Assembly (NCBI GenBank): GCA_014706385.1
Contig: JACGZH010000005.1
Coordinates: 1,178,001-1,242,000 of the forward strand
DNA length: 64,000 nt
Direction of reading: 5' to 3'
Origin: Phaffia rhodozyma
Taxonomy: Eukaryota > Basidiomycota > Tremellomycetes > Cystofilobasidiales > Mrakiaceae
In this document: positions 19,221 through 33,216 of the stretch, one piece after another
Layout of the letters: every line of letters begins with the position of its first letter
How positions within the stretch are numbered: the first letter of the stretch is position 1
Made by a program: the position numbers and the translations under genes
Notes under the pieces: generated by a model
Seen by the model: the letters and a program-made list of their open reading frames with translations, nothing else
Databases searched by the model: none
Told to the model about the DNA's origin: nothing

Positions 19221-21390
19221 TTATACCGTATATTTCAACATCTGTGACGTGGGAAAGGGAGTCTTGTGCTGACGTGAGCCAACACAGGGAATGCATATGC
19301 TCTTGTCAAAGTATCTATCGATGTCACTGTCGATGTCACTCTTGCTTATCTGTTTGCTGAACACACGAGAATAAGCGAAAAGGTCATGCATAGCTGATCT
19401 CGAAAGATGTCCCATCCGTCTGTGAACGAGATCGATCTCGATCTCCGGCTTGCAGGGCACCACCGAAGCAGCCAATGCCGGCGGCCGAGCCGTCACATCG
19501 AGCGACCACAGGCTTTGCAAGTGTGGTGAAGCGGTGAGAAAGATGCCGTTCTTGTCTCTGAACACGATCCGATCCATGTCGCCGCTGAAAGTGATGCCTT
19601 TGATCCGGCAAAGCTGGCTGAGAGACGAGAGAGACAAGTATGTCGGACGACATCCCCGGCACATGGAACACATCGGTCAGTGTGAGTCCGCACTGTTCGT
19701 CACCTGTCGCTGGCTTGCTGAGCAAGCTGATCTGGCCTCGACCGACGACTTTCATCGGCTGGCCGTTGGCTACATAAATCGTCTCGTCGTATGAGTCGTA
19801 TGTGGAAAAGATGTTAAAATTACACCGTAACCGTGGTTACGCTTTTGTAAGGCGACCAGCAGCTTACTCATCCCACTTGCATAAGTCTATCACGTGACCC
19901 GACCTAGACCATGTATTTTCTTCCCGATCACGAACCTGTGCATAAAACCTTACCTAATGCGCAGCATCCCGCCCTTCCGTTCTTCGCCGTTCTCCGGATA
20001 GTGTCTTCCACCTTCTTGCATGAATATCTCCGGCAATCCGGACCGATGCGCAGCCATCGCTGTGCCATCATGTGTACAATGACCATGCTCTACATCCTGT
20101 ATCATTTCCACATGATTCTGCGCTCTCGGCTTTCTTCGCTCCTACTCGGCTTATCGTTCTACGCTCGATCCCATGCCTACTATATAGCCAGCTTCTTCCT
20201 ACCATCTCACTTTTGCCACCTCAGTCATCTCCAGATATTCGGTCTGGTATACTGCGGTTTTCATTCTACTCTCTACATTCATAGAACTCATACTCTTAAG
20301 AAAAGAGAGACCGGTCGCTCACACAGGTCTGCGTACATCCCGAGTCTAGCAGAAAAGTAGGGCCGGCGTCAGATCGCTTCGATTGGACAGCGCGCGCAGA
20401 AGAAACAGACATCACAGAGAGTATCCGATCAAGCGCCGTTGGCTTGACGATCTCTCGGGTGATGGCGTTGATCTGCTGCCGATCTGAATGGGGATGGTTG
20501 CTGTGATGACTGTGGTTGTTGTGATTGTTGTGATGACGTTTGGAGTTGCAGTCCGCGGTGTTGTGAGTGATCGACCTATGGTACTCGCAGTACCTTCTTC
20601 CGCTCGCTCGGCCGTTCCTTTTCGACATACTCGGGCAGTTGATCGCGAGGTGGCCAGGTTGCTGGCATGAGAAACAGATCGTGCTGATCGAGCCAGTCGT
20701 TGCTAGTGCTTTGTGTTCGTCTGTCAGATCGATCCGATGTGTCTTGTTGATGGCAGCTGCGTTTGACCGAGCGTCCTGGAGAATGAAGCCGACGACGTAC
20801 TCGAGTGTCATTGCTATCGCTTTGCCCTATGTGTCTTTCGGTGCGTTTGCGATGATGCTTCTTCTGAGCTGTTTGCCTTCTGCAGATCTGGGAAGGGCCC
20901 GAAGAAGAGTAAAGCTCCACGACTGGTCACTCGTGTTGCATTCACATTTGTATTTGCATGTGCGTTCGCATTCGCATCCGCATCTGATTCTGAGATGTCT
21001 GATGTCATTCACAATGTCCACAAACTGATCCAGCTGTGCACGAAGGTCATGAGTATAACCAATCTCTATAGGGTCCAAGCGCTCATACAACAGAAACTCG
21101 CCCGAGACCCCTTCCAGTCGATGAACAGACCTCAGAACGTCCAGGCACTCGGCCGATGTCCGGCATGGCTTCAGCCGCTTAGCCTCCGCGATGTCGATCT
21201 TGGTGTGGATCCAGCCCATGGCTGTTTCGTCGTCTTGGTCCCATGCATCCTGCGCTCTCGGATGGCTGGCAGATGGCCGTGGCCTCTCACCAGTGACGAT
21301 CGTCCAGAGCTTCATGTCTCGAAGAGCGAACCGGAGTCGGCTCTCCCAGACACCGTAGTCGTTGGCAGGATGGTTCGGAGGGTGGAAAGT
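19221..21390 (-). pseudogene. Third copia element, broken: Gag, zinc knuckle, protease, pre-integrase
   Basis: Related to, but clearly different from, the full-length copy. From right to left on the minus strand: Gag (NDYGVWESRLRFALRDMKLW, about 21365-20827), zinc knuckle CFSCQQPGHLAINC and YCEYHRS-type second motif (about 20690-20560), a His/Asn-rich segment (HHNNHNNHSHHSNHPHSD), protease LLDSGCTQTCVSDRSLFS (to 20300), then an LTR insertion, then continuation STYDSYDETIYVANG (about 19804), VFHVPGMSSDILVS and the pre-integrase domain (DLVHRRMGHLSRSA, CIPCVGSRQHKTPF) ending at 19221. Several frame changes occur, and integrase, RT and RNase H are missing. Confidence 0.8.
19812..20299 (+). mobile_element. 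Solo LTR, family B, with target-site duplication
   Basis: This 488-bp insertion splits the protease region of the third copia element. It starts tgttaaaattacaccg, has a tatatag promoter-like element (about 20178) and ends tcatactcttaa. The 7-bp sequence gaaaaga is present on both sides (19805-19811 and 20300-20306; five or six of these bases may be the true duplication). Removing the insert and one copy restores the expected SLFSTYDSYD reading. The exact termini are ambiguous by one or two bases. Confidence 0.75.
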
Positions 21391-21589
21391 GTTGGAGTGA
21401 TTCGTTCGAATTCAGTATGTCGGATTTATTTCTTACAATCCTTCTGTTTCATCTTCGACTGATGATGTCTCGATCGCCATCTTGGCAGATATCTTGTTCC
21501 ATCGTGGCTGTTTCTCTTGCTGTCTTTTTAGCCTCTTTCTTCTTATCTATCTTCTCATCCAAGCACATTGTGTTCTCTCACATATATGT

Positions 21590-21715
21590 GCGCTCGATAC
21601 TTTCGTTTCTTTTCTTTTCTTTTTCTTTTTCTTTCTCTTTTTCCCTTCCTCAGTATTCACAAAAGACTGTTTGTGTGCTGAGTTAGAACATATTTGTTCT
21701 ATCTTGCAGAACAAA
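21590..21715 (+). repeat. Diverged family A LTR 3' end
   Basis: The order of blocks pyrimidine run, cttcctcagtattcaca, gtgtgctgag, ttctatcttgcagaacaaacc parallels the 3' half of family A LTRs (ttcctcagcatttacca, gctgag, ttctattctacagcaatacg). Identity is low, so this is an old copy. Confidence 0.4.
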
Positions 21716-22257
21716 CCGCGAATCTCGTTACAGAAGGTTCTCGAAGTTGGCGAACTGTTATGAGCGCAGGCAAGGAGGCTGAGTGGGGACGGTACTCAGT
21801 GCGCTTGAGCTCTCAAGAGGGAAGAGATCATGCAATATTGCAGAGGGATATGAAGAGGTTATTGAAGGGAACTATGAGGATTTAACGAGGTTCCAAGCTT
21901 GGGGGAGAAAAGGGGAGATAGCTAACGACTACATGGTATATATGTCATTCGAGATATCAAGCCAAGGAAACACAAGCAAACACAAGGAAACACAAGCAAG
22001 AGCGAAGAGATACCAAGGAAGAGTCAAGATATAACCAAGAGCGAGTTAAGCAGTACCAAGATACTGTTGCAAGAATCGGTCTACATTGCGCAAGGTCACC
22101 CTGCGCGGATCAAACCGGGTCAGATCATGACACGAATGACGACTCGGACAGCTTGGTGTACAGCGGCACACTCGACGGCTCTGCATCAGTGGGCTCGGCT
22201 GGCTTAACATCGAAAGACATATCTGTAGCAGTAGAGTAAGTCAGGCTCTTGATCTGC
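21716..22257. other. Unassigned stretch with short gaaacacaag repeats
   Basis: No convincing gene. An open frame of 83 codons (21783-22034) has no recognisable motif. Positions 21965-22005 carry three near copies of a (g)gaaacacaagcaa unit. Confidence 0.4.
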
Positions 22258-22479
22258 TGGCAGATACGGTTTCGTATTGCTGTAGAATAGAATAAGAAAT
22301 GGTTCCAAACTCAGCGGCACAGAAACATTTCTGGTAAATGCTGAGGAAGGAGAAAAAGAAAAAGAAAAAGAAAGAAGGAGAAGAAAAGAAGTATGGCAGC
22401 TGGCAGAGTGCGCTAGCTAAGGCTGAGGTACATAGCTGACAAGCAGAAACCGATGCACCATATTCAAGTATTCTCAACA
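22258..22479 (-). repeat. Solo LTR, family A
   Basis: On the minus strand it starts tgttgagaatacttgaatat and ends gaaaccgtatctgcca (tg...ca termini). It shares the agccttagctagcgcactct block, a (ttttc)n tract and ttcctcagcatttaccag with the other family A LTRs. No internal copia sequence adjoins it and I could not identify a target-site duplication. Confidence 0.7.
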
Positions 22480-24250
22480 TCTTCGTCCTTACGACGCTTC
22501 AACTCCTCCCGCTCCTCCAAGGCTTTGCTTTGTGAGTATACGGTCTTCCGATGTAGGTGCTTCTAACACATTCTACGATGTGTTCTTTCATACAGTATTG
22601 TTGGATTCTGAGGACCATTTACAAGAAGACCTTCCATTGCCACCCGTAGCTTAGTCTCCTAACCCTGAACCTTTATCAATCCCTGTTATCCTTGTACCTT
22701 GTGCAATATCAATCTTATCACTGAATCGCAAGTGATTCTCTGCCTCGTCTCCTCATCCATCAACTATCCGTCAAGAGTCTGCATTTCTCTTTTGCCTAGC
22801 TACCGTCCATACTTGTTTACTCCCACTGCAATCTTCCTGATACCATCTCAACTCTGAATCCTAATATTTGATACGTAGTCCGTGTTGTGTAGCTTTGTGT
22901 GAGTCACGTGTATAGGATTATCTCGGACTTCATTTCGTATGAACACTTTCTAGCTCTCTTTTATGCTTTTCTTTTCTGGTTCCCCCGATTCATTGTACTA
23001 GCGCCTTGCGTTGATGTTTATTTTGGTTGGGTCAGGTATCTGAGTGATCCGTTCTCTCTCAAACGAGCCAACCGTATAAGCTCATCTAAGTAGATCGTCT
23101 CATTACCACCCCATACCGTTCTTTGTACTCGCACATCACCTCATTGTTGTCTTCATATGAGTCGGCTCTCCCTTCCACCATGACTTAACATGTGTCGTAG
23201 TTGTTGACTATAGAGCTCCAAACAGCATGAAAGAAGCGCTCTTGCGCCGCTTCTCGTTATAGGATGTTAAGCCTGTGATTTTATTTATGTCGTGATCTGA
23301 CCCAGGTTGGTTCAGTCTGGATTAGGGTTTCCGGTAACATATTCGTGTATCTCGACAGTGAAAAACTCCCTTCTTCCCTTCCTTCTGTGCTATTTCTCTC
23401 TTGTCTGCGCGCTGTCTGTCTAGAATATGCACCAACATTCCTTCGTAGTTGAACAAAGCTAATCTCGCTATCCACTCATCATATGCTTCTCCTTCTTCTT
23501 CTCCTTCTTCTTCTTCTACTGCATCCTCGCTCGGCTGCCCCTGTGTCGTAGCTCAGGTCGCGCTCAAACGATGACCAGACCGAAGATACAAGGAAGCTGT
23601 GTAATCATTATATTTATATTCTGTCGCCTTGCTATACATCAGATGTTTCTTCTCGTACTTTCTTTTACTTCCCTCTTCTGCTTTCTTATTCTTCTCCTTG
23701 GTTCTGCCCTTAGTTTTTCTCGAAGTTGGCGGGGATAGAGGTAAAGAAATGGCATGTATCGTTTGTTTTGTCTGCTGAAAGTCTTCCCTTTTTCTCTTCA
23801 GATATGGAGCCTCATCTGTTTCTAACTTTCGCCTACAGTCCTTCTTTGCTACCCTTACACAACAAGTTATGCCCTGTTCCCTTCTGAGAGCTTGAGCACG
23901 CTGAGCACAATCCTATATTCTATGTTCACGCTTGCATTCATAGCTTTTCTTAAGTCTGATTGACGTGTTTTTTCAAGTTCATCTTACTTAGTCTGGTAAA
24001 TTCCGATTGACAGCAGACATTTTGATTTTAAGGAATTTGAGAGCTGTTAGACTTCATATGATACACAACATTTAAACAGACAAGGATATGACAAGGGAAC
24101 GACGACGTCGACGGCCTGTGGATTCATCAACGGCGTACCTCCTGGCATAGCGCTCATCTTTTTTTAGGGTGGAGAGCGGGAAAAGACAGTAATAGAGAAG
24201 CTACGGACGTCACGAGAGCGAGGGAGAGAGAGAAATAGACTTTATTCGGC
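22480..24250. other. Gene-poor transition between the repeat block and the gene-rich half
   Basis: No frame over about 65 codons and no recognisable motif. Around 22570-22650 a short reading (DVFFHTVLLDSEDHLQ, then LPLPP) may be a relic of the linker region of a copia polyprotein, but this is weak. The last few hundred bases should include the 3' UTR of the homocitrate synthase gene. Confidence 0.4.
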
Positions 24251-26903
<2,653 letters not shown>

Positions 26904-27537
26904 GATGAGGGATGAAATGTAAGTATGTATGTAAGGTAATGAAAAAGGAGCGAAAGAAAGGAAGGGCTGATTGATATTGAATGGAAAAGAGAAGCAAAGA
27001 AGGATATTTTTTTTTGAGAAGAGAAGGGAAAGGAGAAAAAAAATGGTCGTTTTGTAATCTAAGATCAGCCGAGTCAAATAAAATGTTCGAACCGGCTTAT
27101 GTAAGAAAATGCCGATGACTCGTTCGGCCAAGCCAGTTCGGACTCTATTAGTGTGGATATTTTTCTGCTTTCTCTTTTCTTTTCTCTTCTTTTCTTTCTG
27201 TTATTTTCTTCTCTCTGTTAATCTTGCGGTGTTTGTTAGGCAAACCTTGAAACAAGAACTCCGAATTCACTTTTTACACACATAAATATAGCCCACTGGG
27301 TGATTTTAAAAGACAAGAGGGAGAAGAGGGAGAAAACAGAAACCAATCCTCCTGATGAAGGAGAGATTGAGAGATTTCATCTTTTGTGTAAGAGATGAGA
27401 CTGGATTCTACTGATCTCTCCTAAAAGATCATGAACAGGGTGTTGAAACAAAAGTGGCGTGCGCCAGCGGATGAATGAATGGGAAAAAATGATGATAGAG
27501 AAAAGATGCAAAAAGCGCGATGAAGAGAACCTCAAAT
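26904..27537. promoter_or_regulatory. Upstream region of homocitrate synthase / downstream of SHMT
   Basis: Intergenic, 634 bp. On the minus strand it contains long pyrimidine tracts (about 26990-27040 and 27165-27215 in plus coordinates) of the sort common just upstream of highly transcribed fungal genes. No TATA element or specific factor site was identified with confidence. Confidence 0.4.
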
Positions 27538-29562
27538 TTAGTGATCGAATCGCTTGATGGTGGAAGCATCGACACCGGGCAAAGGCCACTGAGTGGAGAA
27601 CTCAATAACCTCCTTTCGGAGCTGCTCGATGGCCTTTCGACCCTCACCGTCACCAGTGGTGGCCTTGGCGACGAAATCCTTGAGGAGCTTGGAACCAGCC
27701 TCCTTTTGGAGGGCAAGAGCAATGTCCATAGCTCGGTGGAGGAATCCGGCAACAATCTCCATATCCTTCTCAACCATCGACCTGGAGGTCAAGGCGGAAG
27801 TTCCGATTCGAACACCACCGGGCACCTGGGCCGAGGTATCACCGGCAACAGCGTTCTTGTTGATAGTGATCTGGGCGAGATCACAGATCTTCTCAACCTT
27901 GGAACCGGTCAATCCGGCTGGCCTCAAGTCAAGGAGGACCAAGTGGTTATCGGTACCCTCGGTCTGGCTGCAGAACACAAATTACCTGGTCAACAAGAGA
28001 AATGGCAAAGAAAAGATAAACAGGAAATAAAGACTGACAGCTTGTAGTTAGGACCCTTAGCAAGAAGGGCGGCGGCGAGAGCTCGGGCGTTGGCGACGAC
28101 CTGAGCGGCGTAGGCCTTGAACTCTGGTGAGGCGGCCTGCTTGAGGGCAACGGCAATACCGGCAATGGTGTTGTTGTGAGGGCCTCCCTGGCAAGCAGGG
28201 AACACGGCAGCATTGATTCGGGCTTCGAGGTCGGCCTCCTTGTCCTTTCGGAAGAAGATGAGACCAGCTCGGGGACCTCGGAGAGTCTTGTGGGTGGTGG
28301 TGGTCACGACATCACAGTACTCGAACGGCGAGCTCTGGGCCTTACCAGCAACAAGACCGGAGATGTGGGCCATATCGCTGAGCAAATAAGCTCCCTGCTT
28401 GTCAGCGATCGCTCGGAGGCTCTTGTAGTCCCAGTCTCGGGGGTAAGCCGAGGCACCACAGACGAGAAGTCTGGGCTTAAACAAGTTGGCATTTGTAGCA
28501 AGAGACTCCATGTCGATCAGACCAGACTCGTGCTTGACCTGGTAAGGAAGTGACTGGAAGTAGATCGAGGACGCAGTCATCTTCTTTTTGGCGGTCTGTT
28601 GAGGAAGGAAGAGAATTAAAAGTAAAGACAGGATCTGAAGAGACTAGACCGAGTGAAGGAGGGTCGACTAACATAGTAACCGTGGGTAAGGTGGCCTCCA
28701 TCAGGGAGACCGAGACCCATAAGTCGGTCCTGAGGGTTAAGGAGCGCAGTGAAGGCGGCGAAGCTGGCGAAGAGAAATCGTTACGCGGTGTCAACCTCGA
28801 AATTCAGACATAAGGGTACAAAGAATTTAAGGTATGAAAGCAGCTCACTTGGCGGTCTTGATAAAAGGTGAAAAAGGCCCAAAAAATGGAACGATGCAAG
28901 TCAGTCAATTGAACCTACCAACTCAATCTCCACAAGCATATATTAAAGAACAAGCTACTGACAGAACCAGAGTAGGGCTGGACATTGACGCCCCAAATTT
29001 TGGGATCAAGATCGAAAGCCTTGAGGGCTCGCTGTCGGCAGAGCTCCTCGAGAACATCGATGTGCTCGTTTCCTCCGTAGTATCGGGCTCCGGGGAGACC
29101 CTCAGAGTACTTGTTGGTGAGGATGGATCCGTTAGCCTCCATGACGGCACCGGAGGTCAAGTTCTGTGAGAATTTTAAAAAGAAACATAATAATACATTC
29201 ATCAGCCAAGGAATAAGGCAAGGAAAAGAGAAACAAACGAAGGAAAGGAGATCTAAAGCAGGACGAAACAAACCTCGGAAGCGATGAGCTCGAGACCAGA
29301 GAACTGTCGCCAGGTCTCCTTCTCAATAAGATCGGCGATCTCAGGATCCTGCTCGGAGAGAGGACCGTAGAGGCAAGCGTTCTGTTTTCCATGCGTGCAT
29401 ACATACAAGTGGGAGGAGAAAAAGGAGAGAAAATTGTAAAGTAAGTGAGTCAGTTGAATCGACAAACATCAGCATTTACTTTTTTTCCCTCTTCCGTCAT
29501 AAAGAAGAGATGAAAGAAAGGAAACTGACGAAATCAGTAGGAGTGGCGATCTTGTAGGACAT
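27538..29562 (-). CDS. SHM2: Serine hydroxymethyltransferase, cytosolic type
   Basis: PLP enzyme that interconverts serine + tetrahydrofolate with glycine + methylene-THF, feeding one-carbon metabolism. Start at 29562 ([11 protein letters not shown]), with no mitochondrial presequence, so the cytosolic isoform is likely. Exons include 29274-29381 ([18 protein letters not shown], then GLELIASE), 28963-29163 ([45 protein letters not shown]), an 8-nt micro-exon at 28849-28856, then [20 protein letters not shown] with [12 protein letters not shown]. The PLP lysine lies in [14 protein letters not shown]. The C-terminal exon begins in the [14 protein letters not shown] region and ends STIKRFDH. The length (about 470 residues) fits the family. 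Confidence 0.93.
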
Positions 29563-30529
29563 TGTTCTGAGCGAGTTGTTAAGCAACCTGGATGAAGAAG
29601 CGAACGGGATAGACTTTGTAGAGGTGGTGGTTGATCGAAGAAGAGAACGAGTGAACATGGTTAATAAGAGAGAAGAGAAAAGAAAAAAGCAAGAAAAAGG
29701 CTGAGTGGAAACAGATAGAGCGAACAGAAAAAAAAAGAAAAAAAGGGCGGAAATTCACAGCAGGCACCTTTTCCGAACGTGCGTCAATTTTTCTTCTTGG
29801 AACGCGCAGTCAGATCTCCTGTTGGCCGCCCTGGCCCATCGGCAGTCATCGGGAGCAGAGAGAGTTTTTTCTTTAATTTTTTCCTTGTTTCGCCACCCAA
29901 AGGACAAAAAAAGGAAGAAAACGGTCGGCCGAGAACGCCATCGGTTCATCATCAAGGAGCTCTTTGTACTATTTCCTGTCTCGTCATTCTCACGATCGAT
30001 CTTCTTCCTTTTTTCTCCTTTTTTTTTGTAATCACATATGCAAGAGATAAACATCTTCTGATAAGCAGGTATAAATCCCAAGGATCACTCGATACCCAAA
30101 CAAGAGAAAGATTGATAGGCAAACAGGAAAGTAGGGAAGAAAATAACGATCGTAAGGTGGTAAGACGATGGAGGGTTTCGATGGGGCTTTTCTCCTCGGA
30201 TGGATATCTCGTATGTGTAGTCCGTTGGGTAATGAGGAGGAAAGAGGAAAGAGAAAGGAAAAGAAAGAGTTGTATAAAGCGTGCAAGAAAAGGACTGCAA
30301 AGCCCACGGATGTGTGTCGGATGAATAATAACAATTGGGGTTTCACCCAAAGCTTGTCGAAGTCGGACGCATAGAGAAAAAATAGAGAGAAGAAAGAAAC
30401 CAGACTAGAAGAGAAAGTCTCTGGAAGACAATCATGTCTATTTGTTTCGCTCAAAAGCAGATTGATCAAAGAAGAGGAGCCAGAGGTACATATGTTAGAA
30501 ACGTCCACAGGGATGTCACAAATCGTCTT
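29563..30529. promoter_or_regulatory. Intergenic: SHMT promoter and syntaxin 3' region
   Basis: 967 bp with purine/pyrimidine-skewed tracts at 29640-29760 and 30200-30280 and no convincing gene. SHMT transcribes leftward from here, and the syntaxin transcript must end in it. Confidence 0.4.
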
Positions 30530-32450
30530 TCAGCTTGGACCTACCTGGGTAACAACCACAGCAGCGACGATAGCGGCTATGATGATCAAAATGACGATGA
30601 TGAGCCAGAAGCAAATCCAACGCTTTCTTCGGCTGTGTAAAAAGGAAACGTAAATGTAGAGCAACAGCTTCGTAAGCCTCTGGCCGATTATTCTTCACTT
30701 GCCTACACCCACAAGGAACAGGACGAACGCTTTTCGGGCACTGACAATCCCCTTGTCGAGCTGCTCGTTACTATTGAATTCAATTCGTAAGACACGCGAA
30801 AGAAGAGATAAACCTCACTTGTCAGTAGGTTCAAACATGGGATTTCCTGACACTGGCTGTTCTTCGCCTTCCCAAATTAAACTTACCCAGTCTCCATGTC
30901 CTGATTGACCTGGGTAGCCTGTTGCTCGACCACGTTGATTGTCTCATCCTGCTGCTCAATCAGCATGGCCATCTACAGGTTAGAAGGACATTTCAGTCGG
31001 TTAGAAACAGAATACTCGTCAGAGAAGCAAGGAAAAAAGGAACGGAAGGATGAAATAAAAAGAAAATCGGAAAACTTACATCATTGAACAACTGGGCGAG
31101 CTCAGTAAGCGTTCGCTCGATACGTTGAATGTCTTCATGTCGCTGCTGAACTTCCTTGTATGCAGAGCTAGCCTGACCATACCGGTTTGACGACAAGAGC
31201 TACAGACCAAAAATAGGATAGAAAGCCAGAACAAGACGTATTCGATCAGTCGACCTACTCCACCCTAAGAGACACTCTAACCGATCAGAGCCATGCTTAC
31301 CGCTTGCTGGAAGATCTGGGGATTGTCGCTTTCCAACACGGCTTCCATCTCCTGAGGCGTAGCATCGGGCTTGACTGCAAGAAGGGATGAAGAGAGGTGA
31401 AGGAGAAGGCAATTGAACGAGCACGAAACCCAGGGGTAACTCAGCTTCTTCTCCTTCGCGTGAAGAAATGAATGCCAACAAGCAGACAGACAAGGGAAAG
31501 AAACGAACCGATTTTGAACTGTCTTTCCGCTCTCTGCTTAACCTTGCTTCGGTGCATCCTCTCGACCGACTGGTACTCTTGGAGCAATCCAAGAAATTGC
31601 TCTTTGACTCCTTTCACCTGTGCCTTCTTTCCTCGATCACCCTGGGTATTGGCGTTCGCGCTCTTAATCATCATCTTGACGCTCTGCGCGAGCTCTCTCG
31701 TCTCTTCTACCTGGGACGACAGCTCCGGTGGTGGGCCAGTCGTCGAGTTTAACGAGATCGCATGGAGCGACTTTATCTGACCAATCGACGTCTGGAGCTG
31801 AGAGAGTGAAGTTCGAATCTGGCCAATCTATAAAAGACGAAAAGATCAAGTGAGAAGACGTTTCTGCAAGCCTAGGTCAGACAGACTCCAGAATTTGACT
31901 CGGAAAAAGAACTGTACCTCCTGCCAGAAATCGGCGGGCGGCTGCTGAACGTTGTTCATCTCGTACGCATTTGTTGGCGCGTAGGCTTGGTGCTGCTGGC
32001 CATTATATCCATATTGGCTTTTGTTTTGTTTGAATTTGAAAATTCATGGGAAAAAAATAAGAAAACAGAAGATGTCTATTCAGCGTGCTCTTGTCTTTTC
32101 CTTCTTCGCAAAACGCGTCGCTTTTAGGAAGAAGAAATGACCGACGTTTGGGGAGGCGAGGGTATAGGGTTGTACGTCTCCTGCTGAGGAGCGTTCTGTG
32201 GGTCGTTCCAGTCAAACAAAAAAGAAACATCCAGAACGAGAGTTGAAAACGACAGAGAAGAGGAATTTAGACGGAAATGATTAGTTCCTAATCAGGTTTG
32301 GAAGAGCTTGAAAAGCCACTGTTGCATCGCCTCTTGCCCTTGGCCCAGAATTACCCCATTCGAGATTCTTTGAGGGAAAACAGGGGAAGAGAAGTTCTTG
32401 AGAAAGAAGATTAAACGCACTCTGAGGCCAGCAAGTCTGTCTCTAGACAT
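30530..32450 (-). CDS. SSO1: Plasma-membrane syntaxin (Qa-SNARE, Sso1/2 type)
   Basis: t-SNARE for exocytic vesicle fusion at the plasma membrane, partner of Sec9 and Snc. Start at 32450 (MSRDRLAGLR), typical of basidiomycete Sso proteins. Spliced segments: a Q/P-rich leader (YGYNGQQHQAYAPTNAYEMN), the Habc region (IGQIRTSLSQLQTSIGQIKS, then NTQGDRGKKAQVKGVKEQFL), the linker (VKPDATPQEMEAVLESDNPQ), the SNARE motif (RYGQASSAYKEVQQRHEDIQ, TELAQLFNDMAMLIEQQDET, EQQATQVNQDMETG, EQLDKGIVSARKA) and a C-terminal membrane anchor (RRKRWICFWLIIVILIIIAA) ending VVVTQVGPS, stop at 30530. The exon structure between MSRDRLAGLR and the leader (32010-32430) is uncertain. Confidence 0.9.
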
Positions 32451-33216
32451 TTCGGAAGTATCTCAACAAGGAACTAAGAAGAAAGAGACACGAAAAAGGA
32501 GGATGGAAAGGGAATTAGAAAGAAGGAAGGGAGAACGTTAGGGGAAACAGACTTTGAGGGCGGGTCCAAGTGAGAGAAGATGACCAAAACAAAAGACGCC
32601 GCGGGGCCCTCAGGTTATTCATCTTTCTGTAGTCTTCACCGGCTAGTGTCCTAGTCTGGTCTGTAGTGCTTCTTTGTAGTGTTCGAGATGCCCTAAAGGC
32701 GACCCAAGTCTTTATGAAGGTAGCGTACGGTCGCTCATCTGGAACGTAGATTTCCTGCCTCACACACTGTTCATCCGCCTTGTTTCTTCATGATTCTGTC
32801 TCTCTCGCATCACTCTTACTTGGACGCAGTGTGGTGTATCGGTTTATGACACGACGTTTGCCATGATATGTGGTATGCTGTGCTGTATGCGCCTCATCAC
32901 CAACACCATCGTAGAGTCGTACTGTCACCAGTATCGATATTGTCATCATCGTTGTCACCGTCACCATTAACATTGTCATCGCTACCGCCATTGCCACCAT
33001 CATCGCCATCGATAGTCTCGTGTGTCAGCGTCTGATGTAGTACCAGGTGGCTTATGAGGTGGGCCGTTACAGATATGTTACATGATAACACCTACACGTG
33101 CACCTCCACTCTTGGTTACATCCGTCATCAGCCAAACCTAGCGTCTTTTCCTCTTCCCTCACGACTATCTCGACCAAAATCCTCTGCCTCGTTCGTCGAC
33201 CAGAACCTCTCATATC
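32451..33216. promoter_or_regulatory. Divergent intergenic region with (cat)n-like tract
   Basis: 766 bp between the minus-strand syntaxin and the plus-strand Cns1-like gene. An imperfect cat/acc trinucleotide-rich tract occupies about 32895-33012. No other element was identified. Confidence 0.45.

Noticed and set aside
21955..22010. Possible CRISPR-like short repeats (gaaacacaag)
   Set aside because: Only about three imperfect copies without regular spacers, in a fungal genome; simple tandem duplication.
1..24000. Subtelomere or telomere
   Set aside because: No telomeric repeat array is present at either end of the repeat block, and the window continues on the left within a copia element.
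32895..33012. (cat/acc)n tract as a coding or regulatory array
   Set aside because: Degenerate simple sequence between two divergent genes without a consistent unit; noted as low complexity only.
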